From Atlanticothrix silvestris CENA357 (GTDB lineage Bacteria > Cyanobacteriota > Cyanobacteriia > Cyanobacteriales > Nostocaceae), in contig NZ_JAECZB010000062.1 in NCBI RefSeq assembly GCF_016056295.1, forward strand, positions 56,729-120,728: 64,000 bases of DNA, in the 5' to 3' direction. How positions within the stretch are numbered: position 1 is the stretch's first letter; each line of letters begins with the position of its first letter. The translations under genes and the position numbers were made by a program. The notes beneath the pieces were generated by a model. It was not told where the DNA came from. It ran no database searches and saw only the letters and a program-made list of their open reading frames with translations. Below, one piece after another: positions 34,845 through 44,659 of the stretch.

Positions 34845-35377
34845 TATATAAATCCAGTAAATTTGCTGACGACAATCTGCTGTGCAATGTTTCTAGAACT
34901 ATATGTCTTTTTTGGATCTTAAATATGACTTTAGGCATAACATTTTTCCAAGTTATTGTATACCTTGTTACTGATTGCGAAGAAACTCCTATATTTATCT
35001 AGCGGTATTCATAAAAACTTATTTCTCAAACCATTGTTTATATATATACTGTTTGTAAACAAGTATTAAGAAATACTTATTAAAAAATATTGCAATCTCT
35101 TGATTTAATTGTTAGCGTGTGTAGTGGCAGCGATACTGGTGAGCGCTCTAAATCTAAGAGAGGTAAAACCTATGAGCTATATCCATCCAAATAATGACGT
35201 GAAGTGTTGATTTTCAATCTGGGAAACGAGGCTAGTTTGATTTGTATGAGCAATGCAGATTAGCCGAGGAATTTCTCGTTGCCACAGGCTTATTTTCATG
35301 TTGATTGATTTGTCTTACCTGACCCAGGATGCAAGACGAAAAGTACGGTAAGACTTAGATTCTGGAGGTGAAAACCG
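34845..35377. other. intergenic region with a structured leader before the SDR gene
   Basis: A 533-base spacer. A 12-codon frame with a GAGG site starts at 35172, probably chance. At 35312-35319 and 35347-35354, GTCTTACC and GGTAAGAC form an 8-base stem just upstream of the GGAGGTG ribosome binding site. No gene recognised. Confidence 0.5.
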
Positions 35378-36259
35378 ATGAATATTCAAGGTAAAGTTGC
35401 CCTAATTACTGGGGCTTCTCGTGGTATAGGACGAGCGATCGCGCTGGAACTAGCACAACAAGGAATGCAGCGGCTGATATTGGTAGCACGCGATCGCCGC
35501 AAGCTAGTTGAGGTGGCCGATGAAATCGAAGCGATGGGTGTCCAAACTACAATATTGGCAATAGATTTGACTCGTACAGCTGAGGTCAATATTGCCATTG
35601 CCCAACTATGGCGCAATTATGGCCCGATTCATCTGCTGGTGAATTGCGCGGGAGTCGCATATCAAACTTCATTTTTGCGTTCAAAACTCCCCCAAGTTCA
35701 AGAAGAACTCTCTGTGAATTTATTGGGAATGTACACCCTCACTAGTCTCATCGCCCGGCGCATGGCTAGTCAAAAGCAAGGGACAATTGTGAACGTATCA
35801 AGCTTGATGGGGAAAGTTGCCGCGCCGACAATGGCGACTTATTCCGCTACAAAGTTTGCCATCTTAGGGTTTACCCAAGCTCTGCGGCGCGAACTAGCAG
35901 AATACAATATCCAGGTAAAGGCATTACTACCTTCTTTGACAGATACAGACATGGTGCGCGACTTAAAATTATTCCGCTGGGTGATCCCCATGAGTCCCCA
36001 ACAAGTAGCGCAAGCATTGATCATTGGACTACAAAATGATGCACCAGAAATTTTAGTTGGATGGCAAAGTCATCTAGCTGTGTGGTGTCAACGCTTAGCC
36101 CCTTGGTTGCTAGAGTTGGTTTTACATATAGCAACTCCGCCAGCGTCAAAAAGACCACAACCTGAGCCAAAACCAAGTTTCTGGAGTAAAATCCAACGTT
36201 TCAGCGATTTCCTCTTTTCTAGAAACACGGTTCCCTTTGTGTTTGCACGGAAGCCCTAA
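35378..36259 (+). CDS. short-chain dehydrogenase/reductase
   Basis: A 293-residue SDR. The cofactor motif TGASRGIGRA (about residues 11-20) precedes NCAG (about 90), catalytic Ser in NVSSLM and YSATK (Tyr/Lys). Arg in the first turn and after it suggests NADP. A C-terminal extension of 45 residues is basic and Pro-rich. A strong GGAGGTG site lies ahead of the ATG. Substrate unknown. Confidence 0.88.
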   Translation: MNIQGKVALITGASRGIGRAIALELAQQGMQRLILVARDRRKLVEVADEIEAMGVQTTILAIDLTRTAEVNIAIAQLWRNYGPIHLLVNCAGVAYQTSFLRSKLPQVQEELSVNLLGMYTLTSLIARRMASQKQGTIVNVSSLMGKVAAPTMATYSATKFAILGFTQALRRELAEYNIQVKALLPSLTDTDMVRDLKLFRWVIPMSPQQVAQALIIGLQNDAPEILVGWQSHLAVWCQRLAPWLLELVLHIATPPASKRPQPEPKPSFWSKIQRFSDFLFSRNTVPFVFARKP

Positions 36260-36401
36260 TTGCAAAATCCATAGATGAGGAGTGGTAAAACTGGCAATCC
36301 TACGGCTAAAACTCGTGGGATTGTTGAGTAATACGTATTTAAAATTAAGACTGCTGCTGCGATCGCATAATTAGACATACCTTGTTTCGGAGCAACCAGA
36401 A

Positions 36402-37865
36402 ATGCTTTCATCACCTACTACTCTTTCTCCTTTGCCCGAAATCATTGATGGCTTCCCAAATATTTCTGGTTATGAAACAGAAGTACTCGCCGTTGTTAAC
36501 CATGATGCGCCTGTATTCTTACCCTCGACGAATATCCGCCTAGAAGATGTCAAAGCTGTATTTGCGATCGCCTTGCACATGCATCAGCCAACTATCCCTG
36601 CGGGACATGACGGTGGATTGATTAGCAATCTGCAATATATGTTTGAACATCCCAACGAAGGAGATAACCACAACGCCGGGCCTTTTGCTTATTGTTATAG
36701 CCGCATGGGAGATTTCATTCCCGAACTTGTCAATCAAGGTTGCAATCCCCGTGTGATGTTGGATTACTCTGGTAATCTTCTGTGGGGACTCAGACAGATG
36801 GGACGAGTTGATGTCTTAGACAACCTCAAGCGGATCACTTGCGATCCCACCTATCAACCTTATGTAGAGTGGCTGGGTACAATGTGGAGTCATGCCGTGA
36901 TTCCTTCCACACCCATACCAGATATTAAATTGCACATTTTGGCATGGCAACAGTATTTTGTAGCAGTTTTTGGCTGGTCTGCACTCGCACGAGTCAAAGG
37001 GTTTTCTCCTCCAGAAATGCACCTGCCAAATCACCCTGATACACTGTTTGAATTTGTCAAAGCCCTCAAAGAATGTGGATATCGCTGGCTACTTGTGCAA
37101 GAACATTCCATAGAAACTATTACTGGTCAACCTATTACTCATAAACATTTACCACACCGTCTGATTGCCCGTAATTCCCAAGGTGAAACAATTAGCATCA
37201 CAGCTTTAATTAAAACCCAAGGTTCAGATACTAAATTAGTGGCTCAGATGCAACCGTACTACGAAGCCAAAACTCTATCTCAGCAACAAGTAGGTAGTGT
37301 GTTGATCCCACCAATCGTCAGTCAAATTGGTGACGGCGAAAATGGTGGTGTGATGATGAATGAATTTCCCAGTGCTTTCAAACAAGCTTGGCATGAGATG
37401 GCTCAACAAGGAGGAAAGTCAAGTGTTGTGGGGGTGTGTGGTACAGAATATTTAGAATTAATCGAAGCGGCTGGTTGTAAACCTGAAGATTACCCAACTT
37501 GTCAACCAGTGGGACAATACCAAATTTGGCAGCGAGTTTCACTAGAAAATTTGCACCCTAAAGCCGTAGAAAATGCTATTACAGAATTAAAACAAAGCAA
37601 CTCTAATTTTCACATGGACGGTGCTTCATGGACGAATCATATTAGTTGGGTACAAGGATATGAAAATGTCTTGTCTCCGATGAATCAATTCAGCAGTTTA
37701 TTTCATCAAAAACTTGATCAATTACTGCCAACTAATTCATTTAAATATCGCAATATTCTTCTGCATAATCTTTTGTTGCAAACTAGCTGTTTTCGATATT
37801 GGGGACAAGGCGCTTGGACTGATTATGCTCGTGAAATTTATCGACGCGGTGAAAATTTAATGTGA
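36402..37865 (+). CDS. GH57-like glycoside hydrolase
   Basis: A 487-residue protein. The N-terminal half shows GH57 motif 1 (FAIALHMHQPT, about residues 54-64), then segments such as MLDYSGNLLWGL and MWSHAVIPSTP and the region with PEMHLPNHPDTL. GH57 enzymes act on alpha-glucans (amylase, branching enzyme or 4-alpha-glucanotransferase). Which activity this one has is not clear, and the family's catalytic Glu/Asp pair was not located with certainty. The stop overlaps the following acetyltransferase by four bases. Confidence 0.8.
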   Translation: MLSSPTTLSPLPEIIDGFPNISGYETEVLAVVNHDAPVFLPSTNIRLEDVKAVFAIALHMHQPTIPAGHDGGLISNLQYMFEHPNEGDNHNAGPFAYCYSRMGDFIPELVNQGCNPRVMLDYSGNLLWGLRQMGRVDVLDNLKRITCDPTYQPYVEWLGTMWSHAVIPSTPIPDIKLHILAWQQYFVAVFGWSALARVKGFSPPEMHLPNHPDTLFEFVKALKECGYRWLLVQEHSIETITGQPITHKHLPHRLIARNSQGETISITALIKTQGSDTKLVAQMQPYYEAKTLSQQQVGSVLIPPIVSQIGDGENGGVMMNEFPSAFKQAWHEMAQQGGKSSVVGVCGTEYLELIEAAGCKPEDYPTCQPVGQYQIWQRVSLENLHPKAVENAITELKQSNSNFHMDGASWTNHISWVQGYENVLSPMNQFSSLFHQKLDQLLPTNSFKYRNILLHNLLLQTSCFRYWGQGAWTDYAREIYRRGENLM

Positions 37866-38404
37866 TTAATATGATGGACAAAGCTGCGGTAAACTTGCGC
37901 CTAGAAAAGGTGAGAGAATATCACGCCCATCTGCTGTACTCTCGTTTGAGTGATCCGATATTATACGAATATCTAGAAGATGAGATCCCGACGCTCTCGG
38001 AACTGAAGCAAAAGTTCAAGTTCGCCGCATTAGAAAAATCGCCCGATAACAACACTATGACATGGCTAAAGTGGGTTGCGATCGCCCCAAAACACCAATT
38101 TGTTGGAGTTGTTGAGATCGGTATTTTCGATGATGCATACGCAGAAATCGGCTTTATGACTTTTGCCGACTGCCAAAAACGGGGGTACGCTCCTAGCTAC
38201 TGCTCACAAGCGATCGCCTTAGCTAGAGAACGCTTCGACTTTCCTATATTGCACGCTTCGGTGAACGAGCAAAACCTAGCTTCTCGTAAGGTGCTTGAAA
38301 AGTTAGGGTTTGAACTGCATAAAGTCAATAAAAATGAAGAGTTGATTAAAGGAAAACTTTCAGATGAACTCATCTACCGTCTGATATTTGCCAACCCTAA
38401 CTGA
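37862..38404 (+). CDS. GNAT-family N-acetyltransferase
   Basis: A 180-residue protein of GNAT fold, with the core strand-loop VGVVEIGIFDDAYAEIGFM and the acetyl-CoA loop region QKRGYAPSYCSQAI, and NLASRKVLEKLGFEL (family motif B). It may acetylate a small molecule or protein. A GTG at 37862 overlaps the previous stop (GTGA), which suggests translational coupling; ATGs at 37871 and 37874 are alternatives. Confidence 0.85.
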   Translation: MINMMDKAAVNLRLEKVREYHAHLLYSRLSDPILYEYLEDEIPTLSELKQKFKFAALEKSPDNNTMTWLKWVAIAPKHQFVGVVEIGIFDDAYAEIGFMTFADCQKRGYAPSYCSQAIALARERFDFPILHASVNEQNLASRKVLEKLGFELHKVNKNEELIKGKLSDELIYRLIFANPN

Positions 38405-38594
38405 GCAAACAAAGTAAGCAGCACTGCTTATCCAATCCTTTATTAATCAATACATTTCAATTAAGTCTAAAGTGTAGCGACTGTTTTAAAAGTCGCTACT
38501 ATTCTTATTAACTAAGAGGCTTGTTTAACTCAGCACTATATATTATAATTACCTGCTAGATTTACAATATTTAGCTTACCTACTGTCTCCAGTA

Positions 38595-39179
38595 ATGCCA
38601 AAATTTGATGACCAACTGGAAACTATTTATGCCAGCGACCGCAAAGAATGGCGAGAGTGGTTAAAAAAGAATCATCTCACCTCTATTGGTATATGGTTGA
38701 TTTATTACAAGGTCAAAAGCGATAAGCCAAGCGTTAAATACAGCGAAGCAGTCAAAGAAGCTTTATGCTTTGGTTGGATTGACAGTAAAATCAAATCATT
38801 GGATGAAGACCGTTATCAGCAAATTTTTACGCCTCGAAAACCAAAAAGTGTATGGTCAAAATTAAATAAGCAATATATTGAAGAGCTAATTGAACAAGAC
38901 TTGATGACTGAGGTAGGCCTGGAAAAAATTGCAGTAGCCAAACAAAATGGCTCATGGAACTCCTTGGATGCGATTGAAGCATTAACAATTCCCATAGATT
39001 TGCAGCAAGCCTTAGAAGCGAACGCAACAGCCAAGGATAATTTTGGCGCATTTAGTAATTCATTGAAGAAGAATATTTTATTTTGGATTGACAGTGCAAA
39101 ACGTCCAGAAACTAGGTTAAAAAGAATTGAGCAAACCATAATTTCAGCAGCACAAAACAGAAATCCATTGATGCGGTAA
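38595..39179 (+). CDS. YdeI/OmpD-associated family protein
   Basis: A 194-residue soluble protein. The N-terminal region (SDRKEWREWLKKNH, then IWLIYYKV and EAVKEALCFGWIDSKI) and FTPRKPKSVWSKLNKQ are hallmarks of the YdeI family. The biochemical role of this family is not known; some members are linked to bacteriocin protection or cationic-peptide resistance. Full length for the family. Confidence 0.88.
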   Translation: MPKFDDQLETIYASDRKEWREWLKKNHLTSIGIWLIYYKVKSDKPSVKYSEAVKEALCFGWIDSKIKSLDEDRYQQIFTPRKPKSVWSKLNKQYIEELIEQDLMTEVGLEKIAVAKQNGSWNSLDAIEALTIPIDLQQALEANATAKDNFGAFSNSLKKNILFWIDSAKRPETRLKRIEQTIISAAQNRNPLMR

Positions 39180-39234
39180 TTGATAAATATCGCTTCTACA
39201 GATCAGAGGGATTCCAGTAATCAAACGTCAGTTG

Positions 39235-39471
39235 CTACAATTTGTCGTATTCTTCTGGTTCTATGTCAGGAACTTTATTCAAAATTTGCTGGAATTTCTC
39301 CCAACTGCCGCGTTTGGCTTTTTCTTCCAAATAGTCTTTGGTCATCCATGCTGAGACTTGTGCAGATAAGGCGATCGCTACCAGTTGTTCAATGGATATA
39401 TTCTCTCTGGCTGCTAAGACTTCAATTTGTTTATATAAAGATTCGGGGAGTTGTACTTTTAAGTTAGTCAT
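39235..39471 (-). CDS. ribbon-helix-helix protein, orphan antitoxin-like
   Basis: A 78-residue protein. TNLKVQLPESLYKQIEVLAAREN is spread over residues 2-24 and matches the CopG/RHH DNA-binding fold (beta strand then helix), followed by a C-terminal acidic tail. RHH proteins are usually antitoxins or small repressors. No toxin gene is adjacent on either side. Tail-to-tail with the YdeI gene. Confidence 0.75.
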   Translation of the reverse strand: MTNLKVQLPESLYKQIEVLAARENISIEQLVAIALSAQVSAWMTKDYLEEKAKRGSWEKFQQILNKVPDIEPEEYDKL

Positions 39472-39589
39472 GAGTATTTGTACATAATTTGCCTACTAGC
39501 GATCGCGCAGATGCTAAATCTATCTAAAAGATAATTCTGCCAACAGTTTGCAGTAAAATTAGTCCTTTAGATAGAGGAGGGCAAAATAG

Positions 39590-40942
39590 ATGGCTCGTGT
39601 CATCATTGTGCGTCACGGTCAAAGCACCTATAACACCGAACGGCGTATCCAAGGGCGTACTGATGTGTCCAGATTGACGGAAAAAGGTTGTGACGATGCC
39701 AGTAAAGTAGGCAAAGCCCTCAGTAATATCTTATTTAATGCAATTTACAGCAGTCCTCTCCAGCGAGCTAAACAGACAGCAGATATTATCCACAGTGAGT
39801 TAGAAATTGGTTCTGGACAGTCGCCTGTTCCCCAAATTTCTGATAATCTGCTGGAAATTGACCTGCCTTTATGGGCAGAAATGCTCTCTGCTGAAGTCAA
39901 GCAGAAGTTTACTGAAGACTACTGCACGTGGAAAGAACGTCCTCACGAATTGCGGATGCTGATTGATGATGCTGAGGGAAAAAAAGAACATTTCCCCGTC
40001 CTTGTTTTGTATGAACAGGCACGGCAGTTTTGGCAAGAAACTTTGTCTCGCCATGATGGCGAAACCATCCTCATAGTTGGGCACAACGGTATTAATCGCG
40101 CCCTCATTAGCACAGCGCTAGGCATTCCCCCAAGTCGCTACCATTCCATACAGCAATCTAATTGTGGTATCACCGTCTTAAATTTTGCTGGGGGATTAGG
40201 AGAAGCAGTTCAACTAGAGTCGATGAATCAGACGCAACACATGGGAGAAACTCTGCCCTCGTTGCGACCAGATCATCAGGGTGTGCGATTATTATTGGTG
40301 CGTCACGGGGAAACTGAGTGGAATCGCCAGACTAGATTTCAAGGTCAAATTGACGTTCCTTTAAACGACAATGGCCGCAAACAAGCGCAAAAAGCAGGTG
40401 AATTTCTCCAACACTTGCCAATTGACTTTGCTGTTAGTAGTACAATGGTGCGTCCTAAAGAAACAGCAGAGATTATCTTGAGCCATCATCCTAGTGTAAA
40501 GTTGGAGTTACAAAGTGGTTTAAGAGAAATCAGCCACGGGCTTTGGGAAGGAAAATTAGAAGTAGAAATAGAGCAAGAATTTCCCGGAGAGTTAGAGCAC
40601 TGGCGAACAGAGCCAGGAGCAGTACAAATGCCTGAAGGAGAAAATTTGCAGCAGGTGTGGGAGCGTAGCGTGGAAACTTGGCAGTTGATTGTACAAGCGG
40701 CATTAACAAATCAACTCCAAACCGGATTAGTAGTAGCTCACGATGCGACTAATAAAACCTTGCTGTGTCATATTCTAGGTTTGCCAACAGACAATTTCTG
40801 GAATTTCCGTCAGGGTAATGGTGCAGTCAGCGTGATTGACTACCCTTGTGGATTAAATGGTTTACCAGTACTGCAAGCAATGAATATTACTGCCCACTTG
40901 GGTGGAGGTGTACTAGATAAAACAGCAGCTGGGGCATTGTAA
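39590..40942 (+). CDS. two-domain histidine phosphatase (phosphoglycerate-mutase family)
   Basis: A 450-residue protein with two complete histidine-phosphatase domains. Domain 1 (residues 1-215) opens with IVRHGQSTYNTERRIQGRTD. Domain 2 (from about 228) opens with LLVRHGETEWNRQTRFQGQ. The second-half His residues are also visible (VGHNGINRAL and VAHDATNKTL). Both catalytic-His motifs look intact. Cyanobacterial tandem PGM proteins occur as candidate phosphatases, but the substrate is unproven. A GGAGGG site precedes the ATG. Confidence 0.88.
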   Translation: MARVIIVRHGQSTYNTERRIQGRTDVSRLTEKGCDDASKVGKALSNILFNAIYSSPLQRAKQTADIIHSELEIGSGQSPVPQISDNLLEIDLPLWAEMLSAEVKQKFTEDYCTWKERPHELRMLIDDAEGKKEHFPVLVLYEQARQFWQETLSRHDGETILIVGHNGINRALISTALGIPPSRYHSIQQSNCGITVLNFAGGLGEAVQLESMNQTQHMGETLPSLRPDHQGVRLLLVRHGETEWNRQTRFQGQIDVPLNDNGRKQAQKAGEFLQHLPIDFAVSSTMVRPKETAEIILSHHPSVKLELQSGLREISHGLWEGKLEVEIEQEFPGELEHWRTEPGAVQMPEGENLQQVWERSVETWQLIVQAALTNQLQTGLVVAHDATNKTLLCHILGLPTDNFWNFRQGNGAVSVIDYPCGLNGLPVLQAMNITAHLGGGVLDKTAAGAL

Positions 40943-41018
40943 AACATTTAGGAATTAGGAGTGAGGAATAAAGTCAGGAGCCAGGAAGAGACAGTCTCTC
41001 CAAGGAGTCAGGAGCAAA

Positions 41019-41079
41019 TAACTCATAATTCCTAACTCATAATTCCTAACTCATAACTCTTAACTCATAATTCCTAACT
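41019..41079. repeat. short tandem repeat (AACTCATAATTCCT)
   Basis: Four imperfect copies of the 14-base unit AACTCATAATTCCT directly upstream of the dihydroorotase-like gene, whose ATG is at 41083. The units may overlap the promoter or leader. Confidence 0.75.
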
Positions 41080-41082
41080 TTT

Positions 41083-42348
41083 ATGATTGAATTACTACAA
41101 CAAGTACGGTTAATTGACCCAGTTTCTGAAACTGACCAACTAGCTGATGTGCTAATTTCTGATGGTAAAATCCAAGCGATCGCCTCTCACATTTCTGAGA
41201 TTAGTTCTGATACTCAAATCAAAGATTGTCAAGGATTAATTCTCGGCCCTGGATTAGTGGATTTGTATAGCCACAGTGGTGAACCTGGGTTTGAAGAACG
41301 AGAAACTTTGTTATCTTTCTTAAAAGCTGCTGCGGCTGGAGGCTTTACCAGAGTTAGCATTTTACCCGATACATCTCCAGCTATTGATCACCCTGCGCTT
41401 GTGGCACAGTTGCAGAAACATAGGAGGGTAGAGGAAAGTTTGTATTCTACTCCTCTGCTGAATATTTGGGGTGCTATTACCTTAGATGTTGCTGGAAAGC
41501 AGATGACGGAATTAGCAGATTTAGCTGCGGCTGGAGTTGTTGGTTTTAGTGATGGTAAGCCGTGGGAAAATTTAGGGTTGGTGCGGCGGGTACTAGAATA
41601 TCTCCAGCCAGTGGGTAAACCGATAGCATTTTGGCCTTGCGATCGCCAACTAATTTCTAATGGAGTCATGCGAGAAGGCCCAGATGCATTGCGCTTCGGT
41701 TTACCACCCATACCCGCTAGTGCTGAAACTACCGCGATCGCAGCTTTGTTAGAATTGGTCGCCGCCATAGGTACACCAGTACATATTATGCGTGTCTCCA
41801 CAGCTCGCAGTATGGAATTAATCGCTTCAGCAAAGGCTGCTGGTTTACCAATTACCGCCAGCACTACCTGGATGCATTTATTGTTGGATACAAAAGCAAT
41901 TAAAAGTTACAACACCAGCTTGCATTTAGACCCGCCTTTAGGTAATGCCAGTGATGTAACGGCATTGCGTGCGGGTGTACGTGCTGGGGTTATAGATGCG
42001 ATCGCCATCGACCACGCACCCTATACTTACGAAGAAAAAGTCCAGGCTTTTGCCGAAGCACCCCCAGGAGCAATTGGTTTAGAGTTAGCATTACCTTTGC
42101 TGTGGCACAATCTCGTAGAAACAGGAAAATTTACAGCTTTAGAATTATGGGGTGCTTTAAGTACTAATCCAGCTAAGTGCTTACAACAGCAACCAAGTGC
42201 GATCGCTACTAATCAACCCGCCGAATTAACTTTATTTGATCCCCAAGTTAACTGGAAAGTTGAAAGGAAAAATCTTTATACACTTTCTAGTAATACACCT
42301 TGGCTAGGACAAGAATTAAAAGGTCGTGTTGTCCGAATTTGGTGTTAG
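41083..42348 (+). CDS. dihydroorotase-like protein with degenerate zinc site
   Basis: A 421-residue amidohydrolase, aligned with PyrC/PyrC' along its whole length (ends LGQELKGRVVRIW). In active dihydroorotases the first metal motif is HxHxREPG; here it is Asp60-Leu-Tyr62-Ser-His64-SGEPG, so the first His and the substrate-binding Arg are lost. The expected His in the HxED motif is replaced (WPCDRQ, residues 184-189), and the HVST His is Arg (IMRVST, 235-240). Only the acidic residue in AIDHAPY (Asp310) is kept. It therefore looks non-catalytic, perhaps an assembly partner like PyrC'. Function is inferred. Confidence 0.88.
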   Translation: MIELLQQVRLIDPVSETDQLADVLISDGKIQAIASHISEISSDTQIKDCQGLILGPGLVDLYSHSGEPGFEERETLLSFLKAAAAGGFTRVSILPDTSPAIDHPALVAQLQKHRRVEESLYSTPLLNIWGAITLDVAGKQMTELADLAAAGVVGFSDGKPWENLGLVRRVLEYLQPVGKPIAFWPCDRQLISNGVMREGPDALRFGLPPIPASAETTAIAALLELVAAIGTPVHIMRVSTARSMELIASAKAAGLPITASTTWMHLLLDTKAIKSYNTSLHLDPPLGNASDVTALRAGVRAGVIDAIAIDHAPYTYEEKVQAFAEAPPGAIGLELALPLLWHNLVETGKFTALELWGALSTNPAKCLQQQPSAIATNQPAELTLFDPQVNWKVERKNLYTLSSNTPWLGQELKGRVVRIWC

Positions 42349-42350
42349 TT

Positions 42351-42620
42351 CTAAAATTGCCAATTCAGTTGTACGCCGATGATATCCACTTCGCTGGCAA
42401 ATTTACCCCTAACCGTCCCCGCAGTGGAGCTAGACTGATTAATGGGGCTATCCTCAGCGAAAACATGGGTATAACCTACGTCAAAACTCAGTGATTTAGA
42501 AGGCTGGTAACTGGCTCCAATTCCTACCAAAGTGCGATCGCTGCCAGGCAATCGGGCAGTCACAAATTCATCACTAATAGGGCTAGGATCGTAAGTAACA
42601 CCAGTTCGCAGTGTTAAGCG
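42351..42620 (-). pseudogene. C-terminal fragment of a FadL/OmpP1-type outer membrane porin
   Basis: The frame ends DIIGVQLNWQF, a beta-barrel C-terminus with terminal Phe. It contains RLTLRTGVTYDPSPI and LVGIGASYQPSKSLSFDVGY, typical of the last strands of FadL-like channels for hydrophobic compounds. The upstream two thirds and start codon are missing, replaced by repetitive DNA (42640-42700). No start codon gives a signal peptide, so it is a relic. Confidence 0.75.
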
Positions 42621-42817
42621 ATCACAGCGTAGTTAACTCCAAGCCCAAATCTCTGTGTTCTCCGCGTCTCTGTGGTTCATTTTTTTGGATAATTTATTTC
42701 TTGGAAATCCCTATTCCTGAAAAAATAATTAACCACACCCCAAATTTGACTTTGAGATGTGGATGAATTACGGTGGTTTTTTTCTACTGATGATTTAAGT
42801 TGAAGATGCGATATCTC

Positions 42818-43318
42818 TTAGGCGGGAATAAACTTCATGGCTACGCCATTCATACAATAGCGTTTGCCTGTGGGCGCAGGGCCATCATCAAACACATGTC
42901 CCAAATGTCCACCACAACGATGACAATGCACTTCAGTTCTGGTCATAAACAACGACCTATCTACAGTAGTATCAATTGCACCTGCAATTGGTTGGAAAAA
43001 ACTAGGCCAGCCAGTGCCACTATTAAATTTGGTGTCAGATGTAAATAGGGGTAATTCACAGGCAGCACACACGTAAGTGCCATTCGTATATTCTTTATCA
43101 AGTGGGCTAGTGAAAGCGCGTTCTGTACCGTGTTTCCGCAATACCTTAAATTGTTCTGGCGTTAAAATTGTGCGCCATTCTTCTTCAGGTTTGGTAACTT
43201 CAAACTCAGTGTTAGATGCTGCCATGATTTTTGATCTCTGATTGTTGCTGATAAAGTGTGATAAGAAAGCTGTGCCAACTAATGCTGCGCTAGCTTCTAA
43301 AAAATAGCGTTTGTTCAT
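42818..43318 (-). CDS. msrB: peptide-methionine (R)-S-oxide reductase MsrB
   Basis: A 166-residue enzyme that reduces the R form of methionine sulfoxide. Zinc-binding Cys84/Cys87 (CAAC) and Cys132/Cys135 (CHRCGGHLGH) and the catalytic Cys155 (RYCMNG) are present. A hydrophobic N-terminal 20-residue segment could act as signal peptide or membrane anchor, so this copy may be extracytoplasmic; an internal Met32 could give a soluble form. Part of the redox-repair theme seen elsewhere in the window. Confidence 0.92.
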   Translation of the reverse strand: MNKRYFLEASAALVGTAFLSHFISNNQRSKIMAASNTEFEVTKPEEEWRTILTPEQFKVLRKHGTERAFTSPLDKEYTNGTYVCAACELPLFTSDTKFNSGTGWPSFFQPIAGAIDTTVDRSLFMTRTEVHCHRCGGHLGHVFDDGPAPTGKRYCMNGVAMKFIPA

Positions 43319-43401
43319 ATATCTATTATTACAAAGTCGCCGTAGTTCCTCTTGCTCAAAGTTTCGTAAGGAAAGGATGTGACCTTACATCCTGAAGCAA
43401 T

Positions 43402-44457
43402 TTAAACAAAGGCAAGGTCAGATTCTATTTCATCTTCAAGCTCAAAACCGTTAGCTAGTTGTTCAATTGCTTTGTCAATTAAATCTAAGCCTTGCTGCAC
43501 TGTTTCAATTAGACTCAATTGTCCACGTAATTCAGCAGCACCAACAAAACCTTTTGCATACCAAGTCATGTGCTTACGGGCTTGACGTACACCGCGATCG
43601 CCTTTATATTCCCATAAAGCTTGTAAATGATCTCTAGCACATTCCAACCGCTGAATCGGAGTTGGTGGCTGTAACATTTCTCCAGTTTTTAGGAAGTGGT
43701 CAATTTCTCCCACTAAAAAAGGATAACCCAAAGTCCCACGAGAACACATCACGCCATCAGCGCCAGTTTGTTCTAAACATTTCACCGCTGCTGCAACCGA
43801 AAAAATATCCCCATTACCAATCACCGGGATAGAAAGCACTTCTTTGACACGGCCAATCCATTCCCAACGGGCGTTACCATTGTACCCTTGAGCGCGGGTT
43901 CGCCCGTGTATTGTAATCATTTTTGCCCCGGCATCTTCCATCCGCTTAGCAAAGTCGAGAATAATAATTTCCTTATCATTCCAGCCAATACGGGTTTTTA
44001 CTGTTACTGGTACATCAACAGCTTTCACTACTTCCCGCACAATCGCCTCGGCTATTTCCGGTTGGCGCAACAACGATGAACCACCACCATTTTTAGTGAT
44101 TTTGTTTACCGGACACCCCATATTGATATCAACCGTATCAGCACCTTCTGCAACTGCCTTAACCGCTGCTTCTGCCAAAAAATCTGGGCGACAATCAAAT
44201 AATTGAATACTGATTGGTCGTTCTTTGGGGTCTACCTCCATAATTTTTGGTAATTGCTTAACATAGTGTAAACCCGTAGCATTCACCATTTCTGTATACA
44301 TCATCGAGTCTGGTGCATAACGGCGCACTAAACGGCGAAACACCATATCTGTAACGCCAGATAAAGGCGACTGAAGAACTCTGCTTTTTACCTCAAATGA
44401 GCCAATTTTTAAGGGTTGAGAGAGTTTAGCTTGGAGAATAGGAGACAGCGAAATCAT
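43402..44457 (-). CDS. dusB: tRNA-dihydrouridine synthase (Dus family)
   Basis: A 351-residue flavoprotein. The pattern PLSGVTDMVFRRLVRRY (near residue 33) opens a TIM barrel with DINMGCPVNKITKNGGGSSLL (residues 112-131) and the reductase-specific Cys in NMGCPV. GNGDIF and SRGTLGYPFL follow, as in Dus proteins. It reduces uridines in tRNA D-loops using NAD(P)H and FMN. The assignment to DusB rather than DusA is provisional. Confidence 0.88.
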   Translation of the reverse strand: MISLSPILQAKLSQPLKIGSFEVKSRVLQSPLSGVTDMVFRRLVRRYAPDSMMYTEMVNATGLHYVKQLPKIMEVDPKERPISIQLFDCRPDFLAEAAVKAVAEGADTVDINMGCPVNKITKNGGGSSLLRQPEIAEAIVREVVKAVDVPVTVKTRIGWNDKEIIILDFAKRMEDAGAKMITIHGRTRAQGYNGNARWEWIGRVKEVLSIPVIGNGDIFSVAAAVKCLEQTGADGVMCSRGTLGYPFLVGEIDHFLKTGEMLQPPTPIQRLECARDHLQALWEYKGDRGVRQARKHMTWYAKGFVGAAELRGQLSLIETVQQGLDLIDKAIEQLANGFELEDEIESDLAFV

Positions 44458-44659
44458 AGAAATAATTTAAAAATAAAAATTGTTGGCGCTAGAGACAGTA
44501 AAGATATTTACGGGTATTGCCTAATATTCAGTTACGTATTTAATTTGTATATGAGACGCAAGCAAGATGCCTGCAATACGATAATTTTACGTTTTCGTAT
44601 TGTGTGATTTAGCTGCACATCAGCTTATTAATTTTTATTTAAGGGTTTTAACTTGTAGG

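Noticed and set aside
41019..41079. CRISPR-like repeat array
   Set aside because: The repeats are short tandem units without unique spacers and without cas genes.
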